A DNA stretch of 39,001 bases, taken from the NCBI GenBank assembly GCA_015501595.1, contig JADNRX010000486.1, positions 1-39,001 on the forward strand. Reading direction: 5' to 3'. This DNA is from Hymenopellis radicata. Its lineage: Eukaryota; Basidiomycota; Agaricomycetes; Agaricales; Physalacriaceae. Position 1 is the stretch's first letter. Each line of letters begins with the position of its first letter. The translations under genes and the position numbers were made by a program. The notes under the pieces are model-generated. The model searched no databases, was not told the origin of the DNA, and was given only the letters and a program-made list of their open reading frames with translations. Of this stretch, positions 20,436-31,600 are shown piece by piece.

Positions 20436-20617
20436 GCCACGGGGGTGAGTGGTGGAGGGAATGGTGGAGGCGGTAGAGGTGATGGTGGTGGTGGCGTTGT
20501 GGTCGGCGTCGTTGTTGACGCGTCATTGTCGACGCGTCCATCCTCGGATCCATCTCCTCCTCAGATCCATCCTCGCATCCATCTCCGCGCGCTGTTGTCG
20601 TTGTGTTGCCGTGGAGA

Positions 20618-20904
20618 CGACTTTAAGTCGTCTCCTGGTACATCCACGCCGACTCAGCGCGGGTCCTGCTCCTCTATCTCCTCCTCCTGCTCCTCCATCT
20701 CCTCCTCCTCCTGCTCATCCATCTCCTTCTCCTAGTTCGTTTGCTGCCCATTTGCAAGGGGCTTACGCGTCGTCCTGGTCGTTTCCGTGGAGACGACTCA
20801 GAGTCGTCTCCTGGTCCATTGACGCCGACTTGAAGTCGCGCGCCGGTGCTGTAATCGCCGACTTATAGTCGGGCGACGCTGCCGTCGTCGCCGACTTACA
20901 GTCG
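20618..20904. repeat. Five hairpins CGACT-NNN-AGTCG
   Basis: Located at 20618-20630 (loop TTA), 20794-20806 (CAG), 20826-20838 (TGA), 20859-20871 (TAT) and 20892-20904 (TAC). The first two are extended to GGAGACGACT..AGTCGTCTCC. The stem is constant and the three-base loop differs each time. Confidence 0.9.
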
Positions 20905-21291
20905 AGCAACGGCGGTGGAGAGTAGTGGTGGTGGGAGGTAGAGAGAGATACCCCGATCACACGCTTACGCGTACATTCGGATCTCGGCCCGAGTCGCCGG
21001 ATCTGATCAAATAGTTGCGTATAGCTCGTTTGGGCCACGCAACGCCCCGTTTGACTCGAAAAAAATTTGTAAATTCATTTAAAATATATGTCTACATTAT
21101 CCGGTTGCAACCGGTCTCAACCGGTTGGTACCGGTCCTGCAAAAATCAGCAAAACGTTTGGACCGGCAACTGCAACCGGTTGAGACCGGCAACCGGTTGC
21201 TTGCTAACCGGTCCGAAATCGGTTGCAGTCCGGTTGGGTCCACCGGTCCTACCCGGTCCTAGCAACCGGACTTGTAAACTCTAAATCCGAT

Positions 21292-23086
21292 GCTGTACCA
21301 CCACCTCCACGCTTTAAGCGTGGCTATGTATTTACTACGAATGTACCATCACAATCAAAAGCTCCTCCGAGCATTTCTTCCACTTATACTGCTCCTCCAC
21401 TTCCTTTACCTCCTGAACATATTCGCAACGATCCTACCATTCAGCAGTCTCTTGCTGCTGTTGCCAACTATATCGAGGTCAGCACACCAATCAATGTTGA
21501 CCGCTTTGAGCGACTTCTGGCCAAACATCCCAATCAACCCTTTGTGAAGTCTATTACTCGTTCGCTTCGTGAAGGGTTTTGGCCATTGCATGACGGTGAG
21601 TGGGAAGCACACCTCAAAGAGCAGATCAAAGACAATTACTCTACTGAGGAGCACGATCTCACTGAGCTGCGTAAACACCGTGATCAAGAAGTCGCTGCGG
21701 GTCGCTGGTCACCTGCGCTTCCAGAGGGCTTTAAGCTCCTTCCTGGTATGCGCCTGTCACCCAGGTTCATGGTGTGGCAGAAAGGTAAACCACGTGTCGT
21801 CATGGACCATACTGGCAATGGTCTTAATGAAGGCATTGCGAGAGAGGATGCAAAAGTGAAGTACGACGACATGCACTCCTTTGGGCAGGTACTGCATGAC
21901 GTCCTTCAAACTCACCCTCACGAGGAAATCCTGCTCTTCAAGAGAAGGCATTCCTCAATCTCCCTGTTCATCCCATCTGGCAACTGCAGCAGGTTGTCAT
22001 CGTTGACGGTCGCCATTATATTGTGCGCCATCTCATCTTTGGAAGTCATGCATCTCCATACTGCTGGTGCTCGTTCTCCAGTCTGGTTAACTGGATCGCT
22101 TGGGAACTTGACGTACTCAGCTTGCACGACTACATGGACGACTACTACGGCTGGGACACCAGTCGCAATCTAGTACTCTTTCATGGACAGCGACGTCCAC
22201 ATCGTCAAGTCCAGCTTCTTCTCTTGTGGGACTCTCTTGGCATTCCCTATGAGGACAAGAAGCAAGAGCACGGTCGTCAGCTCAAGATTATTGGTTTCTG
22301 GCTTGATGCCATCTACGGCTCCATTTCCCTCACTCCAGACTCCATCACAGACATGATCAGTAGAATCGAGTCGTTCTTGTCTGTTGTCAAACCTCCTCTC
22401 AAGGAATGGCTCTCCTTGGGTGGTTATCTCAACTGGGCTTTGAATGTGCTGCCTTGGGCACGGCCAGCACTTACAGAGCTCTACCGCAAGATCAGCGGTA
22501 AAACCCTGCAGTATAAAGGCATTCCATTGAACCTTGAGGTTAGATCTGACCTCACTTGGTTTGTCAATGTATTGCGACACTGTATCAGAGTGCGCTTCGT
22601 CAATGCGCAAGCTTGGGACGATACAGAGGCTGATATGGTCTGTTGGACAGATGCTAGCAATCTGGGCCTTTCCTTTGTATACGCTGGAAATGGTTTTGCT
22701 ATCGACTCCGAACTATAACCGGAGTTGATACCTTCTTCAGAGAGCTGTTAGCTATCTTATGTGCTGTCCATCATGCCGCCTCTCGTCCCTATCCACCTCG
22801 TACGCTGTTGATTCATTCTGACAGCCTCGACTCTGTCTCAGTGTTCGATACTCTGGCTGCTTCTCAGTCGAGTCACAATGCTATCCTCCTTGCTATTGCA
22901 GACATTGTCATGCGTACAGGCATTGACGTACGTGTGAGGCACATCCGCGGGGTTGACAATGTGATGGCAGACATGTTGTCCCGCTTGCTGTTCTCTGACT
23001 TCCAGAAACAGTTTCCCTCCTACCGCATCCGCATTATGGAGCCACCTCGAGAGCTCCTGCCGGTGCGATGGAGAGATTGCTTTTAG
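21292..23086 (+). pseudogene. DIRS reverse transcriptase-RNase H (copy B), frameshifted
   Basis: The N-terminal part reads PPPRFKRGYVFTTNVPSQSK, then LPPEHIRNDPTIQQSLAAVA and NQPFVKSITRSLREGFWPLH. After EEILLFK a 10-bp deletion removes the SDIS of motif A, including the catalytic Asp, and shifts the frame. Later the loop YMDDYYG is intact, as is KPPLKEWLSLGGYLNWALN. A 1-bp deletion at the FVYAGNGF segment breaks the RNase H domain, which continues in another frame with RELLAILCAVHHAA, IHSDSLDSVSVFDTLAA and VDNVMADMLSRLL. The last codons overlap the recombinase start. Confidence 0.88.
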
Positions 23087-24056
23087 AGGCATTGGGTGAG
23101 GGGAGATGCATTCATCCCCCTCACCCATCCATGGACTTGCAGAAATTAGATGAACTTGTCTTATACTTGCAGGCCCATGCTATTGAGACTTCTACACGTC
23201 TTAATTACTCTACTGGTGCCAGAGATTACGCACACTTCTGTAAAACACATAACCTGTCTTTGGATCCTACTCCGGAGACCTTATCTCGTTACATTGCGTA
23301 CACATCACAATTCATTGCTTCTGCTTGTCTGGCGCGAAACATTTCCTCAAAGAGTTCTATCCTCACTTTGCTGACGCTCGTGCATCTGCACTTGTCCAAG
23401 CTACTATCCGAGGTGCTAAGAAGGTGAGAGCGGATCCTATACATAGGAAACCTCTACTTCGCATCCATCACCTTCAACTCTTTGTCAATAGCGCAAATCA
23501 GAAGTACGATGATCTTCTTTTTGCCACCATCATGTCATGTGCCTTCTATGCTGTTCACCGGATGGAAGAACTGGTGCAGCCTAATCAGAAGAAGCTTCGT
23601 GATTGGAAGAAGATCATCAAGCGATCCAGTCTCAAATTTGAACCTGGATATGCTGGCTATCGCTTGCCTTATCATAAAAGCGATCCATTCTATCAGGGCA
23701 TTGATATACTGTTTACTACTCAGAAAGAGGCTGATCCAATTGCTCTTCTGAAACGGTATGTCTTGCGCAGAGATAAGCTGCATGGTGCTCGAGCGGCACT
23801 CTTCATACGTGACAACGGCGTGGTACCAACTCGATCCTGGTTTGAATCCAAATTCTTTGCGCTGGTGAGTAAAGAGTTTGGTGGTCATTCAGTCCGTTCT
23901 GGAGGCATAACACACTACGCATCTCTGGGACTGGCTGAATCTATTCTTCAAGCCTTAGGTCGTTGGTCATCATCTGCTTGGAAGATCTATATACGCGACC
24001 ATCCAGCAGTGCGTGCCGCTCAGCAGTTAGCAGCTCAAAAGAAATCCTCCTATTAA
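23068..24056 (+). pseudogene. DIRS tyrosine recombinase (copy B), one 10-bp deletion
   Basis: Start MERLLLEALGEGRC at 23068. The frame runs to FIASA, where a 10-bp deletion relative to copy A shifts it; the rest is open from LSGAKHFLKEFYPHFADARA to the TAA at 24056. Catalytic residues of the tyrosine recombinase family can be placed: Arg in AVHRMEELVQP, H-x-x-R in GGHSVRSGGITHYASLG, and the Tyr nucleophile in GRWSSSAWKIYIRDHP. The family joins a circular DNA copy of the element to the target, so no target duplication is expected. Apart from the deletion the protein looks complete. Confidence 0.88.
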
Positions 24057-24214
24057 AACCTTCCTCATCTTGCGTTTCGTAAACATCTTTCTTCACCTCC
24101 ATCCACCCCTCCACTACACACATGCATAGCACAGTAGGCACTTTACGATACGCTTAATTGATGAGGCCCTTGGGGTCCGATTTGGCCTAACTCCGTGTGA
24201 TCTGAAAGCATAGG

Positions 24215-25184
24215 TCGATGTAAATGCGGATTCTAAGGGTAGGGAGCATTTTCAGAGGCCTCTGCATGCCCCACACCTCTCCATACCCCTATACCTAACT
24301 CCCTGCTTCAGGGAGTCCACTCAGTTAGCTTAACCGAGTCAAACCGAGTCAAATCATCATTTGGTCAAAAATCTGCATTGTTTGACTAAATGCTGACTCT
24401 CTGCTGCTACTACTGCAGCTACTCCATCCTCTGAGCTCTTCCTAGACTTGTCTAGCCTGTGTCTGGTGTTGTAGTAACAACAGAGGCCACTCACAGGGCG
24501 CCCTAGAAGGTTTAGGCAAAAGTTCCCACGCTCTGCCTTCTGCCTCTTACCATCACCTTCTCCCAGAGGCAAGCAGTTCGTGATCCCTCCAGTCCTCCTG
24601 CTCAGGACTGATGCCATACCCCTCTAGAGCACTGTCTGAAGCCGCCTAGCCAGCCCCAAAACCAGTCCAGACAGGCCCAAAGTGTCCAATTTGTGGGAAA
24701 TTCGCACTTTTGCTCTCCCAGGCAAGCAGCACTTGCTCTACCCAGTCCTCTTGCTCAGGACTGATGCATTGGCACCCTAGAAGTCTATTGGAACCATTTG
24801 CCACAGCCCCAGAGCCCTACAGCTCTTCCTGCTCCCTCTGCTTCCAGTATGTGCCACTGTCTCATATCCAGCTCTTCAGAGCTGATGCCTTTTGTGCCCA
24901 GATACCCATTCCTTTTCAAGGACTCCTTATCAAGGACACTTCTGTGGGCTATCTGGTCACAGGTGCGCTCTCTGCACTGTCTCACTCCCCTCCAGCTAAT
25001 CTGTGTTATCTGGTCACAGTTAGCTCCGCTTTTTTGCGTCCCCTCCCACCTCTCCCACTGTAATTACAGTAACTACATTTCATGTATTATCTACCATGTA
25101 CTGTAAGGCACTTTACGATACGCTTAATTGATGAGGCCCTTGGGGTCCGATTTGGCCTAACTCCGTGTGATCTGAAAGCATAGG
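24215..25184 (+). mobile_element. 970-bp DIRS deletion derivative, copy 1
   Basis: Starts TCGATGTAAATGCGGATTCT, follows the DIRS leader to TTAGCTCCGCTTTTTTGCGTC (about 25039), then passes through CCCCTCCCACCTCTCCCACT and a short stretch (TGTAATTACAGTAACTACAT..) into the DIRS 3' tail (GGCACTTTACGATACGCTTA .. GATCTGAAAGCATAGG, end 25184). All coding sequence is absent. The same structure is found at 34162-36176, so this is a propagated form, not a chance deletion. Confidence 0.85.
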
Positions 25185-25200
25185 CCCTCACCCAATGCCT

Positions 25201-26502
25201 CTAAAAGCAATCTCTCCATCGCACCGGCAGGAGCTCTCGAGGTGGCTCCATAATGCGGATGCGGTAGGAGGGAAACTGTTTCTGTAAGTCAGAGAACAGC
25301 AAGCGGGACAACATGTCTGCCATCACATTGTCAACCCCGCGGATGTGCCTCACACGTATGTCAATGCCTGTACGCATGACAATGTCTGCAATAGCAAGGA
25401 GGATAGCATCCCAGAGGCAAGCAGTTCGTGATCCCTCTAGCATTGTGACTTGACTGAGAAGCAGCCAGAGTATCGAACACTGAGACGGAGTCGAGGCTGT
25501 CAGAATGAATCAACAGCGTACGAGGTGGATAGGGACGAGAGGCGGCATGATGGACAGCACATAAGATAGCTAACAGCTCTCTGAAGAAGGTATCAACTCC
25601 GGTTGTAGTTTGGAGTCGATAGCAAAAGCCATTTCCAGCATATACAAAGGAAAGGCCCAGATTGCTAGCATCTGTCCAACAGACCATATCAGCCTCTGTA
25701 TCGTCCCAAGCCTGCGCATTGACGAAGCGCACTCCGATACAGTGTCGCAATGCATTGACAAACCAAGTGAGGTCAGATCTAACCTCAAGGTTCAATGGAA
25801 TGCCTTTGTACTGCAGGGTTTTACCGCTGATCTTGCGGTAGAGCTCTGTAAGTGCTGGCCGTGCCCAAGGCAGCACATTCAAAGCCCAGTTGAGATAACC
25901 ACCCAAGGAGAGCCATTCCTTGAGAGGAGGTTTGACAACAGACAAGAACGACTCGACTCTAGTGATCATGTCTGTGATGGAGTCTGGAGTGAGGGAAATG
26001 GAGCCGTAGATGGCATCAAGCCAGAAACCAATAATCTTCAGCTGACGACCGTGCTCTTGCTTCTTGTCCTCATAGGGAATGCCAAGAGAGTCCCACAAGA
26101 GAAGAAGCTGGACTTGACGATGTGGACGTCGCTGTCCATGAAAGAGTACTAGATTGCGACTGGTGTCCCAGCCGTAGTAGTCGTCCATGTAGTCGTGCAA
26201 GCCGAGTACGTCAAGTTCCCAAGCGATCCAGTTAACCAGACCGGAGAACGAGCACCAGCAGTATGGAGATGCGCGACTTCCAAAGATGAGACGGCGCACA
26301 ATGTAATGGCGACCATCAACGATGACAACCTGCTGCAGTTGCCAGATAGGATGAACAGGGAGATTGAGGAATACCTTCGAGATGTCACTCTTGAAGAGCA
26401 GGATTTCCTCGTGAGGGTGAGTTTGAAGGACGTCATGCAGTACCTGCCCAAAGGAGTGCATGTCGTCGTACTTCACTTTTGCATCCTCTCTCGCAATGCC
26501 TT
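25201..26502 (-). pseudogene. DIRS RT-RNase H, C-terminal part (copy C)
   Basis: From 26476: MKYDDMHSFGQVLHDVLQTH, EEILLFKSDISKVFLNLPVH, FGSRASPYCWCS, LHDYMDDYYGWD, KPPLKEWLSLGGYLNWALN, then RNase H WTDASNLGLS, RELLAILCAVHHAA and IHSDSLDSVSVFDTLAA. All RT catalytic Asp residues are present, unlike copies A and B. After SHNA a 34-bp insertion (30 bp of DIRS leader plus a 4-bp duplication, 25410-25443) shifts the frame, and the last RNase H segment (ADIVMRTGI .. VDNVMADMLSRLL) continues in another frame. Confidence 0.85.
25406..25443. repeat. 30-bp DIRS-leader filler flanked by GCAT duplication
   Basis: Between GCAT at 25406-25409 and GCAT at 25440-25443 lies CCCAGAGGCAAGCAGTTCGT plus 10 more bases. 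This matches the DIRS leader (for example 24570-24597) but in the orientation opposite to copy C itself. Copies A and B have a single GCAT and no insert here. Confidence 0.9.
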
Positions 26503-26789
26503 TGTCGGCGTTGTAGCCTCTGGTTATCTTCCGGCTGGCTGATGATCGGGCACGTGGGCGTGGCCATTTGGAAGCGACGTGGGCGTTCTGGCCTCCTCAG
26601 TTCTTGACCACCATCTGGCTTGACTGAGGAGGTACGTGCATCTCGATTCATTCATTACCTAGCGCTTACATACGTACTAGCTTACTCGTGTTCGCTGTCT
26701 GTCTAGGTAATATACAGTTCTTGACCACCATCTGGCTTGACTGAGGAGCTTACTCGTGTTCGCTGTCTGTCTAGATTCCCAGAGTGATA
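26503..26789 (+). repeat. copia 5' LTR
   Basis: Starts TGTCGGCGTTGTAGCC and ends CCCAGAGTGATA. Contains a 34-bp block (26598-26631) repeated at 26715-26748 and a 26-bp block (26681-26706) repeated at 26749-26774, and a stem-loop CCTCCTCAGT..ACTGAGGAGG (26592-26632). Confidence 0.95.
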
Positions 26790-26800
26790 GGTTATGGGCC
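26790..26800 (+). promoter_or_regulatory. Primer-binding site, initiator tRNA-Met anticodon-arm type
   Basis: GGTTATGGGCC immediately follows the 5' LTR. It is complementary to GGCCCATAACC, the anticodon stem-loop (CAU) of initiator tRNA-Met, as in Drosophila copia, which primes with a 5' half of that tRNA rather than its 3' end. The match is by memory of that tRNA. Confidence 0.75.
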
Positions 26801-27045
26801 TTCTCTTACTCTGAATCCTTGGACTTTCAACGCGTACCGCCCTCTTACTGTCGCCATTAGGCTCGGACTCGCCTGGACCCTGATTTCCCGCATATCTGCC
26901 ATATCATCATTCCTGCCCTTTTTCCCGCGCATTTTAGGTACGGCAGACGTCATTTCCTGCCCTCATCTGCCATCTCACGGATGCCTTTCCCGTGTAGCAG
27001 CAGAACGACACGCATATATTCGTCTTTTTTCCCTCCCACGTCATC

Positions 27046-28649
27046 ATGTATCGGACTCCGCACCCGCAGACGCAACCGACAGTCGATGGTAATATCCAAG
27101 GCACTCAGGTGAACGCTTCGGCTACTGGCTCGTCGCTCCAAGACTCATCAACCAGACCAGAACATCCAGCAATCGCACGACTTTGCCACTTTCCACACGA
27201 CTCCTATCGGTGGCGTGCCTGTCTCCGCGGACCCTTTTTACGCTAGTTCCGTTTCGCAACAATTTCCTATTTATAGTACCACTCCCGCCGGCATGCCTGC
27301 TCAGCTCCCTGATCCTCAAACATTCGCGCAGCGACATGGGTACCAGGGCTATAATGCCCCGCGTCCTCATTTCTACACGCGTCAGGGGCAGCAGGCGTCC
27401 CCGCCTTATTACGTACCACAGGGCACTGTCCCGATGTTTTACCAGAATGATCCCTCAGTAGCTTTTCAACATCCTCCTTATTCCTATTATTACCCTCACC
27501 CGGCACAGCCGATTTATGTTCCTCCTCCCCAACCTGTCCCACAGCCTCATGTCCATCCTCAACCGGCTCAGCCGACTTATGTCCCTCCTTCCCAACCGGC
27601 CCAGCCGGCGAACAATCCTCCTCCGCCTCCTCCTATTCCTCACCATACTCGTCCCGCTCCTCCTGCTCCCGTTCCTGCACAAGTACCATATGTTCCTCCG
27701 CACGTTATACAACTGGCTCCTCCGGTCATACATATAGATCCCGCTTCCCTACGTATTGATTCGTCTCCTTCTTTTTCAACTTCTTCCGCGGGACACGTCA
27801 CAAAACTGGTAGGACGAAAGAACTGGATTGCGTGGCATCGTCCGACGGTTCAACTGCTTGTTCAGTACTCGGTTTTTAATCTTGTCTGCGACGAGCCCAC
27901 GCCTGATGAATTGCGCGCCGGGACTGTTCCGCCCCAACGTCGACCTGTTTACCCGCCGATGTTACCTGAAAACTTTTCGGACGCTGAGCTTGCAGTTTTC
28001 AATGCATGGGCGAAGAAAGATCCTCACTGCCGCTTTGTCCTCCAACCTCTACATGTCACTGCCATCGGTTGAAGACACCCCTGACCTCAATGCGCGTGTG
28101 TTGTACCAATATCTCCGTATGACATATGGTATCTCTGATGTGATCACTGGATATGATCTTCGCGAATCTCTTCGCTCTTTCCACTGCCTCGTTGGATTGG
28201 AAGCGACAGACAAGTACATCGAGAAATGGAGGAGTACCGTCTCTGCGCTCATCTCGGCGGGATATCCTATCGTCTGGACCGAGATTCTCATCAATTTTGC
28301 CAAGAACCTCTATCCCTCTTATGGATTCTGCGGAATCAAGAACAATATCACCGCTGCATATTCGAATACTCCATACCTCGTCAATCAAGCGTACTTCACC
28401 CAAACCTGCCGGGATCTCCATAGTGTCGCTACCATTCACTACTCGAAGCCTAACGTTCCAACGTCGAATCTCATCACTCCGCGTTCTCAATCTCATCAGA
28501 ATCCTCGTCCTGCCCAGTCAGACTCCGCTGCCAACGGACCCTCTGCTCCTCCGGCGCAGGATCAGCGAGATGCGCGTACTCGAGATGATAGGAACCGTTC
28601 TTCGGCGTCGAGACCTGGGGTGGGCGTGCATATGTGGCGGAAGAGATAG
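27046..28649 (+). pseudogene. copia Gag-like region (frameshifted)
   Basis: Start MYRTPHPQTQPTVDGNIQGT at 27046; the frame changes near 27215 to VSADPFYASSVSQQFPIYST and a long Pro/Gln/Tyr-rich stretch (PPYSYYYPHPAQPIYVPPPQ). Then comes the Gag-like domain VTKLVGRKNWIAWHRPTVQL, ENFSDAELAVFNAWAKKDPH, with another frame change at about 28050 into LNARVLYQYLRMTYGISDVI, EKWRSTVSALISAGYPIVWT and a polar C-terminus. NWIAW near the start of the domain and the following helical part fit copia Gag (UBN2-like) domains. No CCHC knuckle is seen before the pol frame. The Pro-rich N-terminus is typical of fungal copia Gag proteins. Confidence 0.75.
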
Positions 28650-31600
28650 ACCCGCTGGATGATTTGGACCCGGATGCAGACGTACCTGATATAGATGAAC
28701 CTGTTGCAGCCTTCGCCTCAAATGACGACATGATTTTCTCGTATGTGTCGTTTGTTGCCGCGACTGTTGAACCTTCGCCTCCTGGTACCAAATTCCTCGA
28801 TGCCATGCACATGCCTGAAGTCTGCGATATTGCTGCCCACTGTTCCTGTCTTGCCGACTCGGGTTGCTCCGTTCATATCTTCCGCGACCGCTCAGCGTTC
28901 TGGACATATGAGCTTGACGATTCAGTCCGGATAAAAATGGCTAATTGTGGTATATTGCCGACAACCGGTCGTGGTGAAGTTCGTCTCCGCGTGCGTGCCA
29001 TTGATGGCAGTCATGTCATCCTCGTTCTCCATGATTGTGTTCACGCGCCTGAGGTTCCAATCAATCTTTTGTCAGTCGGAGCTCTTACGGAGCGAGGCAT
29101 GTCATTACTCTTCGGACATCACTTTACGCGCTTCTATTTCCCTCGCGCATACGAAACCCTCAGTCGTGTTGTCTTTGCCGCCCGTGTCGTAAAGCGCTTG
29201 ACGTTCCTCCGTGCAGCCACACTATCTCCTCCGTCCGACTCTATTGATAACATTCCCGATGATGTCGTTTTCGCTGGTATGCCTGTCCCATTCGTGAAGC
29301 CAAAGGATGACTGGTATACCTGGCACTGTCGTCTCTATCATCCGGGCAAACAGGCCACAACCGACATGCTCACTGGTTCCTATGCTACGGGGATTAAGTG
29401 GGACGGAAGATTATGAACTGCCCGTCGTGTATCATGGGTCGCCTCCCGGCATTTCCTTACGAGAACAACGCGAAGCGCGCAGAAAACCCTTGTAACCTTA
29501 TCCATCTCGACACATGTGGTCCATACCCAGTTCTCTCTCCACGTAAAGAGCGATACTTCATTGCGCTTCTGGATGACAAGACCAACTGGGGGGAAGCTTG
29601 TCCTGTCCGCCACAAATCAGATGTCTTCCCTGTCTATCTCGACTTTGAAGCCTCTATTGAGCTAGAGATGGGTCGTCCCATAAAGACAGTTCGTTCTGAT
29701 GGCGCCAAGGAGTTCACTCATGGTGATCTTGGTGCACATCTTCGCGCTCGTGGAATCCAACATCAGATCACGGTTCCATATGCCCACCAGCAGAATGGGA
29801 AGATTGAACACTTCATACAGACAATTGAGGTTCATGCTCAAACTCTCATGGTCCATGCGGGCTTACCAGCGAGTTTCTGGGCCGACGCTGTTTCTACCGC
29901 GGCTTACCTCTTCGTTCGCATGCCTTCATCCACTCTCCCCAAAAATGTCACAGCATTTGAGATGCGGAAGGGCCGTAAACCTGACCTCTCAAACCTTCAG
30001 GTATGGGGGTGCCAGGTATTCGTCAATCTCAAGAAAGAGCAGCGCACGAAAGGCGGTCCTAAGGGCTACGAAGCGATCTTCGTTGGTTACCCGGAAAATT
30101 CTGTTGGCTGGATTGTCCGCGACTTGAAAGGAGCGTATCACACGGTCAACCACGCTGTCTTCAACGAGTCCAGCCCTGGCAAGCTGAGCTCAAAGGCGAC
30201 GTTTCTTGATGTTCCCTTTCAAACTCCTGATGAGAATGGTGATCTCCCTATCGCACTTCGAAAACCCAAACGTTCATTGAAGAGTGACATCTCCCCGGCT
30301 GGTCTTGTGGCACTTCAGGCCGGGTATCAGGAGACCCTGGACATGCTTCAGCACACGCGTTTTGCTCATGCGGGCTTATCACTCCCGCCACCCGAAATCA
30401 TTGCTGATTTCTCCGCGCTGTTCTGTCTTGAAGAGATTCTTCCCTCCCAAGATGATTCTTTCGAGTCTCTTGAGGCTGCGTTTGTCACCGCGTATCCCAC
30501 TGTGTTCCTATCCCACCATTTCTCAACTCCCCGATCTTGGGATCTCTCGCATCCTCCCGTCACACCGCAACAGGCTCTGGCAAGGCCTGATGCGGAAACC
30601 TGGAGACAAGCGATGAAAGAGGAAGTGGACGCAATAGCGAAGAATGAGGTTTTCGAGGAGACCACTCTACCGAAGGGCCGGCACCCCATAGGTTTGAAGT
30701 GGGTCTTCGACTACAAACGTCATCCAGATACCAACGACATCGAGCGTTATAAAGCGCGCCTGGTTGCTCATGGACATCTTCAAGGCCTGGAAGACTGGAA
30801 GAACTCCTACGCTCCAGTTGCGAAGATGACAAGCATTCGTGGCTGTATTGCGTATGCTGCGAAATATGACCTGGAACTCTATACCTTTGATATCAAGACG
30901 GCATTTCTCAACGCAACCCTCACCGATGTTATCTACATGAAGCAAATCCCCGGTTTCCCACTTGCAGATCCTTCCACTGTTCTAAGGTGTCGTCGCGTGA
31001 TATATGGCCTCAAGCAAGCGGGTTACGAATGGTTTAATGAACTCGCGTCAACTCTTCGTGGTATTGGCCTCCACCCCTCTCCTGTTGACAATGCAGTCTT
31101 CCACGCTTCCTGGACTTCTCCTCCTGACCCTGCGGTTGTCTTCCTACCAGATCAGGACCGTGTTTTCATCACTGTCCCTGTCCATGTTGATGATGGCCTC
31201 GTCGTGACCAACAGTCCTTCTCTCTATGCCTGGGTCATTGCTCAGATTCGCCTGAAGTATGAAGTCAAAGATCTCGGACCTGCAACCCGCTATCTAGGCA
31301 TCACGATTACCTGCGACCGTCCTGCTCGAAAGATTTTCCTCTCCCAAGAACATTTTACGATAGACTTACTTACTACTTACAATATGCTTACCTGTACTAT
31401 ATCGCCAGTTCCTCTCCGCACTCGCCTCCATCTCCTTCCAGAATCTCCGCCAAACGCTCTTCCTGATGTCACCGACGACCAACTCACCGGTTATTACCAA
31501 GCTCTCGTCGGATCCATCTTGTACCTCGCTCTCACTACTCGCCCAGACATCGTCTATGCTGCCATGGCACTCGGACAATTCAACTCAAACCGTCGTCGTG

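Larger units (their letters stand above)
20147..21283. mobile_element. 1,137-bp hAT-like non-autonomous element with ACCGGTTGCAACCGGT subterminal repeats
   Basis: Perfect inverted ends of 21 bp start TAGAGTTTACAAGTCCGGTT. An exact 8-bp duplication AATCCGAT lies at 20139-20146 and 21284-21291; removing the element and one duplicate restores the DIRS sequence. The tip TAGAG fits the hAT pattern YARNG. About 200 bp at each side are packed with ACCGGTTG/CAACCGGT. The core has a large stem-loop (20381-20435), five short hairpins of one type (20618-20904), pyrimidine-rich (TCC)n tracts around 20670-20740, and the AT-rich right core shared with 8122-9094. No transposase frame, so it needs an enzyme from elsewhere. 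Confidence 0.93.
17432..24214 (+). mobile_element. DIRS-type retrotransposon, copy B (longest, but broken), with nested hAT-like element
   Basis: The only copy here with all parts in order: terminal repeat (17432-17580), leader (17581-18740), Gag, RT/RNase H, tyrosine recombinase and a 3' tail ending GATCTGAAAGCATAGG at 24214. The 1,137-bp element at 20147-21283 sits between Gag and RT. Instead of an inverted terminal repeat at the 3' end, the next DIRS-derived unit starts immediately (TCGATG at 24215). Frameshifts and a 10-bp deletion in RT that removes the first catalytic Asp show the copy is dead. Confidence 0.92.

Noticed and set aside
20670..20742. Coding frame in the (TCC)n tract of the hAT-like element
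   Set aside because: Ser/Pro homopolymer-like frames produced by a microsatellite; no start context or conservation.
20618..20904. CRISPR-like array
   Set aside because: Hairpins are only 13 bp, unevenly spaced, inside a eukaryotic DNA transposon, and have no unique spacers of constant length.
27267..27733. Minus-strand frames inside the copia gag region
   Set aside because: Shadows of the Pro/Gln-rich sense frame.
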